Source: Carnobacteriaceae bacterium zg-84
GTDB taxonomy: Bacteria; Bacillota; Bacilli; Lactobacillales; Aerococcaceae
DNA length: 64,000 nt
Assembly: GCA_013874835.1 (NCBI GenBank)
Contig: CP059430.1
Span: forward strand, 576,864-640,863
Reading direction: 5' to 3'
A program made the translations under genes and the position numbers. The notes below the pieces were generated by a model. It had not been told where the DNA came from. It was given only the letters and a program-made list of their open reading frames with translations, and made no database searches. Of this stretch, positions 1 through 8,148 are shown one piece after another (position 1 is the stretch's first letter; the number at the start of each line of letters is the position of its first letter).

Positions 1-741
1 TTAAAAGAGAAAGTAAAAATCGCAATTGTTGGGAAATATGTATCTTTACCAGATGCCTATTTATCTGTTGCAGAAGCCTTAAAACATGCTGGCTATGCAC
101 ACAATGCAGATGTAGAAATTGACTGGGTACCAGCAGAAGACATAACAGATGAAAATGTTTCCCAAAGATTAAAAGATGCCAAAGGTATTTTAGTACCAGG
201 TGGTTTTGGAAAACGTGGTATCGAGGGTAAAATCGCCACTATTAAATATGCACGTGAAAATAATATCCCGTTCTTTGGTATTTGCTTAGGTATGCAATTA
301 GCATGTATTGAGTTTGCTAGAAATGTCGTTGGTCTAGAGGGAGCTGATACAGCTGAAGAAAACCCAAATGTAACACATAATATTATTGACTTAATGTCTG
401 ATCAAGTAGACCAAGACACAATGGGAGGTACATTGCGCTTAGGTTTGTATCCGTGTGTATTACAAGAAGGTACATTAGCTCGCTCATTATACGGCGAAGA
501 ATTAGTACACGAACGTCATCGTCATCGTTATGAATTTAACAATGCGTATCGTGAACAATTAAGCGAAAAAGGATTGATATTCTCAGGTGTATCTCCAGAC
601 GGACGTTTAGTTGAAATTATCGAATTGGCAAATCACCCATTCTTTATCGCTGCACAATTCCACCCAGAATTTGTATCACGCCCAACAAGACCACAACGTA
701 TTTTTAACGGTTTTGTAAAAGCTGCTTTGGAACAAAAATAA
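1..741 (+). CDS. pyrG: CTP synthase, C-terminal part (5' end outside window)
   Basis: CTP synthase converts UTP to CTP in the cytoplasm using ammonia released from glutamine. The reading frame is open from base 1 and gives 246 codons, covering the end of the synthase domain linker and the whole class I glutamine amidotransferase domain. The oxyanion-loop motif GGFGKRG, the nucleophile motif GICLGMQ (Cys at residue 95 of the fragment) and the HPE of the catalytic triad (residues 221-223) are all present, so the glutaminase half looks active. The start codon and the N-terminal ATP/UTP-binding domain lie upstream of the window. A strong terminator follows the stop, so the gene ends its transcription unit. 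Confidence 0.97.
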   Translation, partial: LKEKVKIAIVGKYVSLPDAYLSVAEALKHAGYAHNADVEIDWVPAEDITDENVSQRLKDAKGILVPGGFGKRGIEGKIATIKYARENNIPFFGICLGMQLACIEFARNVVGLEGADTAEENPNVTHNIIDLMSDQVDQDTMGGTLRLGLYPCVLQEGTLARSLYGEELVHERHRHRYEFNNAYREQLSEKGLIFSGVSPDGRLVEIIELANHPFFIAAQFHPEFVSRPTRPQRIFNGFVKAALEQK

Positions 742-749
742 TATCGAGA

Positions 750-792
750 AATCCGCCCAAAGAGCATCATGCTCTTTGGACGGATTATTGTT
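750..792 (+). terminator. Intrinsic terminator after pyrG
   Basis: A 17-bp stem with one mismatch (arms beginning AATCCGCCCAAAGAGCA) closed by a TCA loop. It is followed by a modest T-rich run (ATTATTGTTT). It lies 9 bases past the pyrG stop. Confidence 0.8.
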
Positions 793-843
793 TATAAAAT
801 GCGGGAACAAAAAACGTATATTTGTTCATAGTATCTCTCCTTT

Positions 844-1053
844 TTAAATAAATATTGTGGATAATAATGTAATAAAAATGATTATAATATTCTTCATATC
901 TTTTTGCTGAGCCAATCCAAATCCTAGAATTGCAAGACAACTATGCCGAATAGATAATTTCCCCGTTGCATAGGCAATCACTAAAATACAGACTAATAAC
1001 AATAGTGGTATATTCTTTTTGAGTATATTTTTTATATTCTGTATGGTAATCAT
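844..1053 (-). CDS. Small membrane protein of unknown function downstream of the Rgg-like regulator
   Basis: A 69-residue protein with two hydrophobic segments (about residues 14-31 and 53-69) separated by a short polar stretch (ATGKLSIRHS...LAQQKDMK). I do not recognise the family. A GGAG sits immediately before the ATG, which is too close for normal use. The stop of a 17-codon GTG-started mini-frame (rc of about 1106-1053) overlaps this ATG, so translation may be coupled. It lies downstream of, and on the same strand as, the Rgg-like gene, but a hairpin at 1173-1217 separates them. A membrane peptide next to an Rgg gene could be an immunity or signalling component, but that is inference from position only. 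Confidence 0.5.
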   Translation of the reverse strand: MITIQNIKNILKKNIPLLLLVCILVIAYATGKLSIRHSCLAILGFGLAQQKDMKNIIIIFITLLSTIFI

Positions 1054-1172
1054 CTCCTTCTATATCTATATTGCATCAACACCATTCTTTTTATAATGTT
1101 CACCTAACCTTTCTGAATGAGAATAATTGTGTTTACACGATTATTGTAAATCATCAAAAGTATATTGTGTGA

Positions 1173-1217
1173 AAAAGTAGCAAATGTGACAGAAGTGTCG
1201 CACATTTGCTACTTTTA
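1173..1217 (-). terminator. Terminator after the Rgg-like gene
   Basis: A perfect 15-bp inverted repeat (AAAGTAGCAAATGTG and its complement) with a 15-base centre. It lies 10 bases past the regulator's stop codon on the minus strand and has A/T runs on both sides, so it could work in either direction. Confidence 0.75.
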
Positions 1218-1226
1218 TGGGTGTTT

Positions 1227-2075
1227 TTAAATTAAAAAAATACTTAATTCCGGATAGACTGTTTGTAATTGGTTTAAAATGGTGATATATCGTTTTTGAT
1301 AGTAGGGTATATCTAAAAAATCACAAACAAAAAAAACGTGTTTCATCATCTCTTGTGCAGTAACATCTTTTTCTAAACATAGAAAAATACTTTTAAGGAA
1401 TTTAAGATGTAGACGCTCAAAAATAAATGGTTCATGTAATCTTTGGGATAGCATCGACTGAAAAATATTTCTAGCATGTCGTATATCTTGATGATGTAAA
1501 AAGAAGATGACTAAATGAAATGCTGTTTGAATATATTCATGGCTATATTGGTCTAGATGTTCATAGCGTTTTAAACCATTGATACAATTTTTATAAACAA
1601 TGTTAATAAATGGGGTATCTAAATAAGGAATAAGACAATCGAATAATAACATTTCATAAGTTGTCCATGTTTCGACTTTGACTAAATATTGTTTTAATTG
1701 ATAGAGGGCAGATTCATATCGTGTTAAGATAACATCACATAATAATCCAAGATGGTGGTAGGTATCATTGTCATATGCAGAAAAATGATAGGCTTGTGAA
1801 CGAATGTGTTGTATTTCTTCTTGATGATAAGAACCAAGGGAGTTTGTCAATATATTTTTTAAAGGAAAGTGTTGATAATCACGTTTTAAAAATAGAAATT
1901 CATCTAAATCAACGTGTAAATGTTCTAAAAGATACAAAACAGTATCAAAAGAAATCTCATGTTCTCCTTTGATAAAACGATGATATGACGATGATGATAG
2001 TTTGTCTTGACAAATATCTTTAATAGAAAAGTTTTTACTTTTTCGTAAATATTGTATAAGTTCCCCTGTTTGCAT
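1227..2075 (-). CDS. Rgg/GadR/MutR-family transcriptional regulator
   Basis: The protein has 282 residues, close to the usual Rgg length of about 285. Residues 1-62 form an XRE-type helix-turn-helix (ELIQYLRKSKNFSIKDIC, then SSSSYHRFIKGE). The remainder is all-helical and rich in His, Leu and Tyr, as expected of the TPR-like pheromone-binding domain. Rgg proteins bind DNA in the cytoplasm and usually respond to short imported peptides. The start follows a clear AGGAGGGG. Directly upstream are two tandem copies of a 13-bp repeat and a promoter divergent from the trp operon. No obvious SHP-type pheromone gene was found beside it. The nearest co-oriented gene is the 69-residue membrane protein. 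The regulated genes are unknown. Confidence 0.8.
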   Translation of the reverse strand: MQTGELIQYLRKSKNFSIKDICQDKLSSSSYHRFIKGEHEISFDTVLYLLEHLHVDLDEFLFLKRDYQHFPLKNILTNSLGSYHQEEIQHIRSQAYHFSAYDNDTYHHLGLLCDVILTRYESALYQLKQYLVKVETWTTYEMLLFDCLIPYLDTPFINIVYKNCINGLKRYEHLDQYSHEYIQTAFHLVIFFLHHQDIRHARNIFQSMLSQRLHEPFIFERLHLKFLKSIFLCLEKDVTAQEMMKHVFFVCDFLDIPYYQKRYITILNQLQTVYPELSIFLI

Positions 2076-2088
2076 ATTACCCCTCCTA

Positions 2089-2114
2089 TATAACCTTTAA
2101 ATATAACCTTTAAA
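2089..2114. repeat. Tandem 13-bp direct repeat in the Rgg-like gene leader
   Basis: TATAACCTTTAAA occurs twice back to back (2089-2101 and 2102-2114), just upstream of the ribosome binding site of the regulator. It could be an autoregulatory operator or may affect translation. Confidence 0.6.
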
Positions 2115-2147
2115 ATAATTTTAATGTGAAAAGTGTTTGATATTCTT

Positions 2148-2177
2148 ATTATAATGAAGATGCATTTCGTTTATCAA
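2148..2177 (-). promoter_or_regulatory. Promoter of the Rgg-like gene
   Basis: On the minus strand, TTGATA (2172-2177) and TATAAT (2148-2153) with an 18-base spacer. It diverges from the trp operon promoter 18 bases away. Confidence 0.65.
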
Positions 2178-2194
2178 GTATTTTTAAAAAAGTA

Positions 2195-2223
2195 TTGCCA
2201 TTTTCTTTTAATGATGATATAAT
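2195..2223 (+). promoter_or_regulatory. Promoter of the trpXYZ operon
   Basis: TTGCCA (2195-2200) and TATAAT (2218-2223) with a 17-base spacer. Transcription would start near 2230, just ahead of the leader peptide's ribosome binding site. Confidence 0.75.
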
Positions 2224-2254
2224 TCAGAAAAACAAGAGAAAGGACGTTAAGAAC

Positions 2255-2311
2255 ATGACACAAACAAAACAATGTGTGTATTTATCTGTAAATAGTTGGC
2301 AAAGCCAATAG
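2255..2311 (+). CDS. Putative 18-residue leader peptide with one Trp codon
   Basis: The frame MTQTKQCVYLSVNSWQSQ begins 10 bases after a GAGAAAGGA ribosome binding site and about 25 bases after the predicted transcription start. Its only Trp codon (TGG, 2297-2299) is the 15th of 18. It precedes a set of mutually exclusive hairpins and the trpXYZ transporter genes, which is the layout of classical attenuation. A single Trp codon is a weaker sensor than the tandem codons of E. coli trpL. A role in sensing Trp-tRNA charging or free tryptophan is inferred from position and structure only. Confidence 0.6.
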   Translation: MTQTKQCVYLSVNSWQSQ

Positions 2312-2490
2312 ATACGGTTGTTTCTTAATGTACTTTTTGTGCATAGATACAACCTTTTCGTGTTGAAAATGTGTATCTATGTGGCAGACAAATTCTTAGA
2401 ATGAACTATACCACGTGGATAAAAAATCGACGTGGTTTTTGTTTGTAAAAAGGCCACTTATTATAAGTGGTCTTTTTATATAGTTCATTC
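2308..2490 (+). promoter_or_regulatory. trp transporter attenuator: competing stems, two terminators and an enclosing 12-bp stem
   Basis: Segments are: A 2308-2321, B 2342-2354, C 2373-2384, D 2410-2416, E 2430-2436. GGTTGT in A pairs with ACAACC in B. CATAGATAC in B pairs perfectly with GTATCTATG in C (9 bp). ATGTGG in C can pair weakly with CCACGT in D. ACCACGT in D pairs with ACGTGGT in E, followed by TTTTGTTT: terminator 1. A second terminator is a 9-bp stem at 2452-2472 followed by TTTTTA. GAATGAACTATA (2399-2410) and TATAGTTCATTC (2479-2490) form a perfect 12-bp stem enclosing both. No T-box consensus (GGGTGGNACCGCG) is present. Confidence 0.65.
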
Positions 2491-2516
2491 AATAAATGAA
2501 AAACGAGGTTATGATG

Positions 2517-3518
2517 ATGAAAAAAACAGTATTAGCATTTGGATTATTCATTTTAGCAGTATTAGGTATTGGGTATGTGACTCAACAAAAACCAGCACAA
2601 CAGCCAGTACAAGAAACGAAAAAGATTGTCAAAGTTGGTGTTTTACAATTATTAAGTCACCCAGCATTAGATGCTATTTATAAAGGTATTACAGATGAAC
2701 TAGGTAATTTAGGTTATGTTGATGGGAAAACAATGCAAATTGATTTTCAAAATGCACAAGCAGATCAAAGTAATTTAGTGTCTATGAGTCAAAAATTAGT
2801 GTCAGAAAAACCGGATATTTTAATTGGTATTACAACTCCCGCTACTGCATCATTGGCTAACGCAACAAAAGAGATTCCAATTATTATGGGGGGGATTACA
2901 TATCCTGTTCAAGCCGGTTTAATCGCAAGTGAAGAAAAACCAGGAAACAATATTACAGGTGTAAGTGATAGAACACCAATTAAACAACAATTAGAGTTGA
3001 TGAAAAAAGTGGTGCCAAACTTGAAAAAAATCGGTATTTTATATACAGCAAGTGAAGATAACTCAACACGTCAAGTTGAAGAAGCAAAAGAATTGGCAAA
3101 AGCATTAGATTTAGAAGTAGTGGTTAAATCTATTTCAAATACAAATGACATTGAGCAAGTGACAGAAGGATTGGCAAGTGATGTACAAGCTATTTTTGTT
3201 CCGATTGATAACACAGTAGCCAGTGCAATGGCAACAGTCGTTAAAGTAACAGATAAATACAAAGTACCTGTCTTCCCGTCAGCTGATACAATGGTTAAAG
3301 ATGGTGGTGTTTTAGGAATCGGTGTTGACCAATACAAAATCGGCGTTGAAACAGCTAAAGTTGTTGTTGCGGTGTTAAATGGTGTAGAGCCGAAAGAAAA
3401 AGCAATCGTATTGGCAAATGAAGGTGTTGTATACATCAATGAAACAAAAGCAAAAGCATTAGGTATTGATATTCCAGAAGAGATTAAAGCAAAAGCAATA
3501 ATTGTAGATAAAGAATAA
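2517..3518 (+). CDS. trpX: Tryptophan ABC transporter substrate-binding protein
   Basis: A periplasmic-binding-type receptor of the ABC_sub_bind family that would capture tryptophan (or a related aromatic amino acid) outside the membrane for TrpY/TrpZ. The N-terminus is a hydrophobic anchor (LAFGLFILAVLGIGYV) with no lipobox Cys, so it is probably tethered by an uncleaved signal anchor. The body starts at KIVKVGVLQLLSHPALD and ends near EEIKAKAII. Three ATGs occur in a row (2511, 2514, 2517). I chose 2517 because the GAGG at 2505-2508 is then 8 bases away. It is the first gene of a three-gene operon behind a Trp-codon leader. Substrate assignment rests on family and operon, not on residues I can test. 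Confidence 0.85.
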   Translation: MKKTVLAFGLFILAVLGIGYVTQQKPAQQPVQETKKIVKVGVLQLLSHPALDAIYKGITDELGNLGYVDGKTMQIDFQNAQADQSNLVSMSQKLVSEKPDILIGITTPATASLANATKEIPIIMGGITYPVQAGLIASEEKPGNNITGVSDRTPIKQQLELMKKVVPNLKKIGILYTASEDNSTRQVEEAKELAKALDLEVVVKSISNTNDIEQVTEGLASDVQAIFVPIDNTVASAMATVVKVTDKYKVPVFPSADTMVKDGGVLGIGVDQYKIGVETAKVVVAVLNGVEPKEKAIVLANEGVVYINETKAKALGIDIPEEIKAKAIIVDKE

Positions 3519-3528
3519 GGAGTTTTCT

Positions 3529-4404
3529 ATGGATATTTTTATTTCAGCCATTTCCCAAGGGATTTTATGGGGACTACTGTCACTAGGCGTATTTATTAGT
3601 TTTAGAATTTTAAATATTGCCGATATGACTACAGAGGGAACCTTTCCTCTAGGAGCAGCGATTTGCATGACGGCTATTTCTCGAGGTGTTTCCCCTCTAT
3701 TAGCGACAATATTGGCTGTTTGTGGTGGCGTTTTGGCAGGCCTTGTTACCGGATTTTTAATCACAACATGCCGTATTCCAAGTTTATTAGCAGGTATTTT
3801 AACAATGACAGGATTACTATCCATTAACTTACGTGTGATGGGACGCCCAAATTTAACTCTTTTAGACAAAGACACCATTTTTACACCTGCAACACAACTA
3901 ACCTTGCCACATCATTACGACACAATTCTTGTCGGCGTATTTGGCGTATCATTATTGATATATCTGATGTTTGTATTTTTTAAAACAGAATTAGGACAAG
4001 GTTTAATTGCCACGGGAGATAATCCTAAAATGGCAACATCATTTGGTATTTCAACGAAAAAGATGACACTACTTGGTCTAATGCTATCCAACGGAATTGT
4101 GGCACTAGCAGGTGCAATTATTTCACAACACAACGGATACGCCGATGTGAACAGTGGACTAGGTGTTATTGTCATTGCTTTAGCAGCAATTATTATTGGA
4201 GAAGTTCTTTTTTCTAAAGTTTCCTTTTTAGAACGTTTAATTTGTACAGTTTATGGTTCTATTATTTATCGTGTCTTATTGGTTGGTGTTTTAAAATTAC
4301 AAGTCATTGAAGCCAACGACTTTAAACTTGTTTCAGCGATACTCATTGCCTTATTTTTAACAATGCCACATTTACGAAAAAAAGGACAAAAAGGAGGAGT
4401 ATAG
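3529..4404 (+). CDS. trpY: Tryptophan ABC transporter permease
   Basis: A 291-residue, strongly hydrophobic inner-membrane permease of the branched-chain amino-acid permease type, with about eight to nine membrane segments. The stretch MTTEGTFPLGAA and the conserved ATGDNPKMATSFGIS loop are typical of the permease partner of ABC_sub_bind receptors. The gene follows trpX by 10 bases with AAGGAG ahead of the ATG. Its TAG is immediately followed by the ATG of trpZ. It would form the channel of the importer. Confidence 0.87.
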   Translation: MDIFISAISQGILWGLLSLGVFISFRILNIADMTTEGTFPLGAAICMTAISRGVSPLLATILAVCGGVLAGLVTGFLITTCRIPSLLAGILTMTGLLSINLRVMGRPNLTLLDKDTIFTPATQLTLPHHYDTILVGVFGVSLLIYLMFVFFKTELGQGLIATGDNPKMATSFGISTKKMTLLGLMLSNGIVALAGAIISQHNGYADVNSGLGVIVIALAAIIIGEVLFSKVSFLERLICTVYGSIIYRVLLVGVLKLQVIEANDFKLVSAILIALFLTMPHLRKKGQKGGV

Positions 4405-5157
4405 ATGTCATTTATTGAAATCAATCATATCGAAAAAACATTTTACTCTAATGCTGGCGATTATAAAGCGTTGCAAGACATTACATTGCATATAGAAGAG
4501 GGCGACTTTATCACCGTTGTTGGAGGAAATGGAGCAGGTAAATCAACTTTTTTAAACGCTCTTGCAGGTAGTTTTGACATTGACAAAGGTGACATAAAAA
4601 TTAACGATACGTCCATTACAACCTTATCTGAATATGAACGTGCAAAATATATCAGTCGTGTATTTCAAAATGCGTTACACGGAACAGCACCACGTATGAC
4701 GGTTTGCGAAAATATGGCATTGGCATATCGAAAAGATCAAAAAAGACGCTTGAAAAAAGGGATCACACCCGAAGAAAAATCTTTATTTATTGAACAATTA
4801 GCATCTTTAGAATTAGGGCTAGAAACACGCCTAAACACCGAAATGGGACTACTGTCGGGAGGACAACGCCAAGCCATAGCCTTACTCATGGCAACATTAA
4901 AAAAACCATCTTTATTATTACTAGATGAACATACATCTGCATTAGACCCAAAAATGCAACAAATGGTGATGAAACTCACACAACAAAAAATCAAAGAAAA
5001 TCACATGACAGCTCTCATGATTACGCACAACATAAACGATGCCTTAACTTATGGAAATCGTTTAATTGTGCTAAAAAATGGGCAAATCATCAAAGACGTT
5101 AAACAAGAAGAAAAAAATAAACTCACTGTAACAGATATTTACGCGTTGTATGATTAG
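4405..5157 (+). CDS. trpZ: Tryptophan ABC transporter ATPase
   Basis: A 250-residue ABC nucleotide-binding subunit. Walker A is GGNGAGKST (about residues 39-47), the signature is LLSGGQRQA, and Walker B is LLLLDEHTSALD, with the switch His in MITHN. The Q-loop reads RVFQNALHG. All catalytic motifs are intact. The ATG directly abuts the trpY stop codon, so translation is probably coupled. The operon ends in a strong terminator 12 bases later. It powers import of the TrpX-bound ligand. Confidence 0.9.
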   Translation: MSFIEINHIEKTFYSNAGDYKALQDITLHIEEGDFITVVGGNGAGKSTFLNALAGSFDIDKGDIKINDTSITTLSEYERAKYISRVFQNALHGTAPRMTVCENMALAYRKDQKRRLKKGITPEEKSLFIEQLASLELGLETRLNTEMGLLSGGQRQAIALLMATLKKPSLLLLDEHTSALDPKMQQMVMKLTQQKIKENHMTALMITHNINDALTYGNRLIVLKNGQIIKDVKQEEKNKLTVTDIYALYD

Positions 5158-5164
5158 AATAAAT

Positions 5165-5207
5165 AAAAAACCGAAGTAACTACACATGATGTTACTTCGG
5201 TTTTTAT
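5165..5207 (+). terminator. Terminator of the trpXYZ operon
   Basis: A 10-bp stem CCGAAGTAAC...GTTACTTCGG (5171-5180/5191-5200) flanked by AAAAAA and TTTTT. Confidence 0.9.
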
Positions 5208-5443
5208 GTTGTTTGTTAAATTTATGTTTTTTAGTATTAAAAAATAGTTTCATTATATTTGAATGCTTGTTTATGAAAAGTGGATGATATACTACAAAGA
5301 AAAGAAACGGCATTATAATAGTTACAACGGTTGATAATTTGGAGAGAATACCTAAATGTAATTGTATAGATTGAATATTATAAACAGACTTTCTGCACCA
5401 AAAAGTATATAATTTACTGCATAAAATAAATTTAAAAAAAACC
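5208..5443. other. Intergenic region with no recognisable gene
   Basis: AT-rich sequence between the trp terminator and the rpsB promoter. No frame with a plausible ribosome binding site was seen. One GGAGAG (5341-5346) is followed by ATG-TAA, which encodes nothing. Confidence 0.6.
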
Positions 5444-5472
5444 TTGAAAAGTCCATTCTTTTTGTATATAAT
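5444..5472 (+). promoter_or_regulatory. Promoter of rpsB
   Basis: TTGAAA (5444-5449) and TATAAT (5467-5472) with a 17-base spacer. It leaves a leader of about 100 bases before rpsB. Confidence 0.8.
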
Positions 5473-5479
5473 AGTACGG

Positions 5480-5575
5480 TATTATATTACACTTTGTTCC
5501 GATATGCGATAGGGTGCTTGAAAAAGTTTATCGTATAGATGAGGGCGAAGGAAGAGAAACCAAAATGGAGGAATT
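5480..5575 (+). promoter_or_regulatory. rpsB 5' leader, possible S2 autoregulatory element
   Basis: About 100 untranslated bases contain complementary segments (TGCGATAG near 5505 and TTTATCGTA near 5530) that can fold into a hairpin. Many bacteria control rpsB through S2 binding to the leader. Here that is inference from length and position. Confidence 0.35.
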
Positions 5576-5580
5576 TTAAC

Positions 5581-6357
5581 ATGGCAGTTATTGCAATGAA
5601 ACAATTGCTAGAAGCAGGGGTACACTTCGGACACCAAACACGTCGTTGGAACCCAAAAATGAAACGTTATATTTTTACAGAAAGAAATGGTATTTATATC
5701 ATTGACTTACAAAAAACTGTAAAATTAGTAGATGATGCATACGACTATATGCACCAAGTAGCACAAGACGGTGGCATTTGCTTATTCGTTGGAACTAAAA
5801 AACAAGCACAAGATGCTGTTAAAGATGAAGCATTACGCTCAGGTCAATACTACATTAACCATCGTTGGTTAGGTGGAACATTAACAAACTGGGATACAAT
5901 CCAAAAACGTATTGCACGCTTAAAACGTATTAAAGCAATGGCAGAAGACGGAACTTTTGATGTATTACCTAAAAAAGAAGTTGCTGCATTATTAAAAGAA
6001 CAAGAAAGATTAGAAAAATTCTTAGGTGGTATTGAAGATATGCCAAGAATTCCTGATGTATTGTTCATCGTAGACCCACGTAAAGAAAGAATTGCTGTTC
6101 AAGAGGCTAAAAAATTGAATATCCCAATCGTAGCGATGGTTGATACAAACTGTGATCCAGATGAAATTGATGTTGTTATCCCATCAAATGACGATGCAAT
6201 TCGTGCGGTTAAATTGATTGTTGCTAAAATGGCTGATGCGTTCATCGAAGGCAACCAAGGTGAAGATCAAGTGACAGCTGAAGATTTTTCAAGTGATGAA
6301 GTAGAAGTAACTTCATTAGAAGAAATCGTTGAAGTTGTAGAAGGCGACAACGCTTAA
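5581..6357 (+). CDS. rpsB: 30S ribosomal protein S2
   Basis: A 258-residue S2, needed for assembly of the small subunit's body and for S1 attachment. The N-terminus [27 protein letters not shown] is the conserved S2 opening, shown here only as landmark residues [19 protein letters not shown] at the start. A longer frame exists upstream, but the ATG at 5581 follows ATGGAGGA by a normal distance and matches the family. The acidic C-terminal tail (EVVEGDNA end) is usual for Firmicutes. It is the first gene of rpsB-tsf-pyrH-frr and has its own promoter. Confidence 0.97.
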   Translation: MAVIAMKQLLEAGVHFGHQTRRWNPKMKRYIFTERNGIYIIDLQKTVKLVDDAYDYMHQVAQDGGICLFVGTKKQAQDAVKDEALRSGQYYINHRWLGGTLTNWDTIQKRIARLKRIKAMAEDGTFDVLPKKEVAALLKEQERLEKFLGGIEDMPRIPDVLFIVDPRKERIAVQEAKKLNIPIVAMVDTNCDPDEIDVVIPSNDDAIRAVKLIVAKMADAFIEGNQGEDQVTAEDFSSDEVEVTSLEEIVEVVEGDNA

Positions 6358-6373
6358 TTATAGAAAAACGAAT

Positions 6374-6428
6374 GACTGTCTTAGAAGGAAAGAAAATAGC
6401 TTTTCGTCGTATTAAGACAGTCTTTTTT
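6374..6428 (+). terminator. Hairpin terminator/attenuator between rpsB and tsf
   Basis: A perfect 10-bp stem GACTGTCTTA/TAAGACAGTC (6374-6383/6413-6422) followed by TTTTTTAAA. Only about 30 bases separate it from tsf and no promoter fits there. It probably terminates partially and lowers tsf relative to rpsB. Confidence 0.8.
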
Positions 6429-6457
6429 AAAGAAAAACATTATTGGAGGAACAGAAA

Positions 6458-7339
6458 GTGGCAGAAATTACAGCAAAATTAGTAAAAGAATTACGTGACA
6501 TGACTGGCGTAGGTATGATGGATGCTAAAAAAGCATTAGTAGCAGTAGAAGGAGATATTGAAAAAGCGGTAGACTATTTACGTGAAAATGGTTTAGCAAA
6601 AGCTGCTAAAAAAGCAGACCGTATCGCTGCTGAAGGTAGCACAACAATTTTTGTTGATGGTAACACAGCTGCAATCGCAGAAATTAACGCAGAAACAGAC
6701 TTTGTTGCGAAAAACGATAAATTCCAAGCATTAGTTGCTAAATTAGGTGAAGTATTAGCAAAAGAAAAACCAGCTAATGTAGAAGAAGCATTATTGATTA
6801 ATGTTGATGGTGCAACTGTTGGTGAAATGATTGCGGAAGCAACAACAACAATCGGAGAAAAAATTGAATTACGTCGTTTTGAAATTGTTGAAAAAGGCGA
6901 TAACGAAGCATTTGGTGCTTACTTACACATGGGTGGACGTATTGCTGCATTAACTGTTTTATCAGGAACAACTGACTCAGATGTAGCAAAAGACGTATCA
7001 ATGCACGTTGCAGCAATTAACCCTAAATATGTATCTCGTGACCAAGTATCTGCTGAAGAAATTGAACATGAGAAAAAAGTATTAACAGAACAAGCATTAA
7101 ACGAAGGCAAACCAGCTAATATCGTTGAAAAAATGATTCAAGGTCGTTTAAACAAATTCTTAGCTGAAATCAGCTTGAATGACCAACCATTCGTTAAAAA
7201 TCCAGACGAAACAGTTTCTGCATACGTTGCAACAAAAGGCGCAACAGTAAAATCATTCGTACGTTTTGAAGTCGGCGAAGGTATTGAAAAACGTGTTGAC
7301 AACTTTGTAGAAGAAGTTATGAGCCAAGTGAAAAAATAA
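6458..7339 (+). CDS. tsf: Elongation factor Ts
   Basis: EF-Ts exchanges GDP for GTP on EF-Tu. The 293-residue protein has the N-terminal UBA-like helix bundle ([20 protein letters not shown]) and the core motif [10 protein letters not shown] start at the GTG at 6458, 8 bases after TTGGAGGA. The upstream in-frame ATG overlaps that binding site and would add residues not found in the family. It lies between two terminator-like hairpins in the rpsB-tsf-pyrH-frr block. Confidence 0.96.
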   Translation: MAEITAKLVKELRDMTGVGMMDAKKALVAVEGDIEKAVDYLRENGLAKAAKKADRIAAEGSTTIFVDGNTAAIAEINAETDFVAKNDKFQALVAKLGEVLAKEKPANVEEALLINVDGATVGEMIAEATTTIGEKIELRRFEIVEKGDNEAFGAYLHMGGRIAALTVLSGTTDSDVAKDVSMHVAAINPKYVSRDQVSAEEIEHEKKVLTEQALNEGKPANIVEKMIQGRLNKFLAEISLNDQPFVKNPDETVSAYVATKGATVKSFVRFEVGEGIEKRVDNFVEEVMSQVKK

Positions 7340-7358
7340 TCAATTTGACATCGAGAAT

Positions 7359-7384
7359 AGCTCCCAACTTTGGGAGCTTTTTTC
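7359..7384 (+). terminator. Hairpin terminator/attenuator between tsf and pyrH
   Basis: An 8-bp stem AGCTCCCA/TGGGAGCT with a short loop (ACTT region), followed by TTTTT. It is 30 bases upstream of the pyrH start, with no room for a separate promoter. Confidence 0.8.
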
Positions 7385-7414
7385 TAAGAAAGATTATAAT
7401 GGAGGATAGGTATA

Positions 7415-8137
7415 GTGGTACAGCCAGTGTATAAACGTGTTGTTTTAAAATTAAGTGGAGAAGCATTAGCAGGAAATACCGGATTTGGTATCAATCCAGC
7501 AACAATTAAAGAAATCGTTAAAGAAGTAAAAGAAATATACGAATTAGGTGTTGAGGTTTGTATTGTTGTTGGTGGCGGTAATATTTGGAGAGGAAATATC
7601 GGTTCTGAAATGGGTATGGAACGTGCACAAGCAGACTATATGGGCATGCTTGCTACCGTTATGAATGCTTTAGCATTACAAGATACATTAGAAAATATTG
7701 GTGTACCAACAAGAGTACAATCATCTATTGACATGAGACAAATTGCTGAACCTTATATTAGACGAAGAGCAGTACGTCACTTAGAGAAAAAACGTGTTGT
7801 AATTTTTGCAGGGGGTACAGGAAATCCGTATTTTTCAACAGACACAACCTCAGCATTAAGAGCAGCTGAAATTAATGCAGATGTTATTTTAATGGCAAAA
7901 AATAATGTCGATGGTGTGTATAATGCTGACCCACGTACACATGCAGATGCAACGAAATTTAATGAATTAACACATTTAGATGTTATCAATAAAGGATTGC
8001 AAGTCATGGATTCAACAGCAAGTTCTTTAAGTATGGATAATAATATTCCATTGATTGTGTTTAATTTAAATGAACCAGGAAATATTCGTCGTGTTGTATT
8101 AGGAGAAAGTATCGGTACTATCGTCAAAAATGCCTAG
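7415..8137 (+). CDS. pyrH: Uridylate kinase
   Basis: UMP kinase makes UDP from UMP with ATP and belongs to the amino-acid kinase fold. The 240-residue protein shows KLSGEAL near residue 10, GGGNIWRG near residue 53, the [14 protein letters not shown] nucleotide site and KNNVDGVY. Translation starts with GTG after GGAGG at the expected distance. frr follows 11 bases after the stop, the usual pair. Transcription is probably by read-through from the rpsB promoter. Confidence 0.97.
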   Translation: MVQPVYKRVVLKLSGEALAGNTGFGINPATIKEIVKEVKEIYELGVEVCIVVGGGNIWRGNIGSEMGMERAQADYMGMLATVMNALALQDTLENIGVPTRVQSSIDMRQIAEPYIRRRAVRHLEKKRVVIFAGGTGNPYFSTDTTSALRAAEINADVILMAKNNVDGVYNADPRTHADATKFNELTHLDVINKGLQVMDSTASSLSMDNNIPLIVFNLNEPGNIRRVVLGESIGTIVKNA

Positions 8138-8148
8138 GAGGAAATTGT

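Noticed and set aside
2391-2445. T-box element upstream of trpX
   Set aside because: The ACTATACCACGTGG region recalls the T-box motif but lacks the GGGTGG core and there is no specifier-loop stem.
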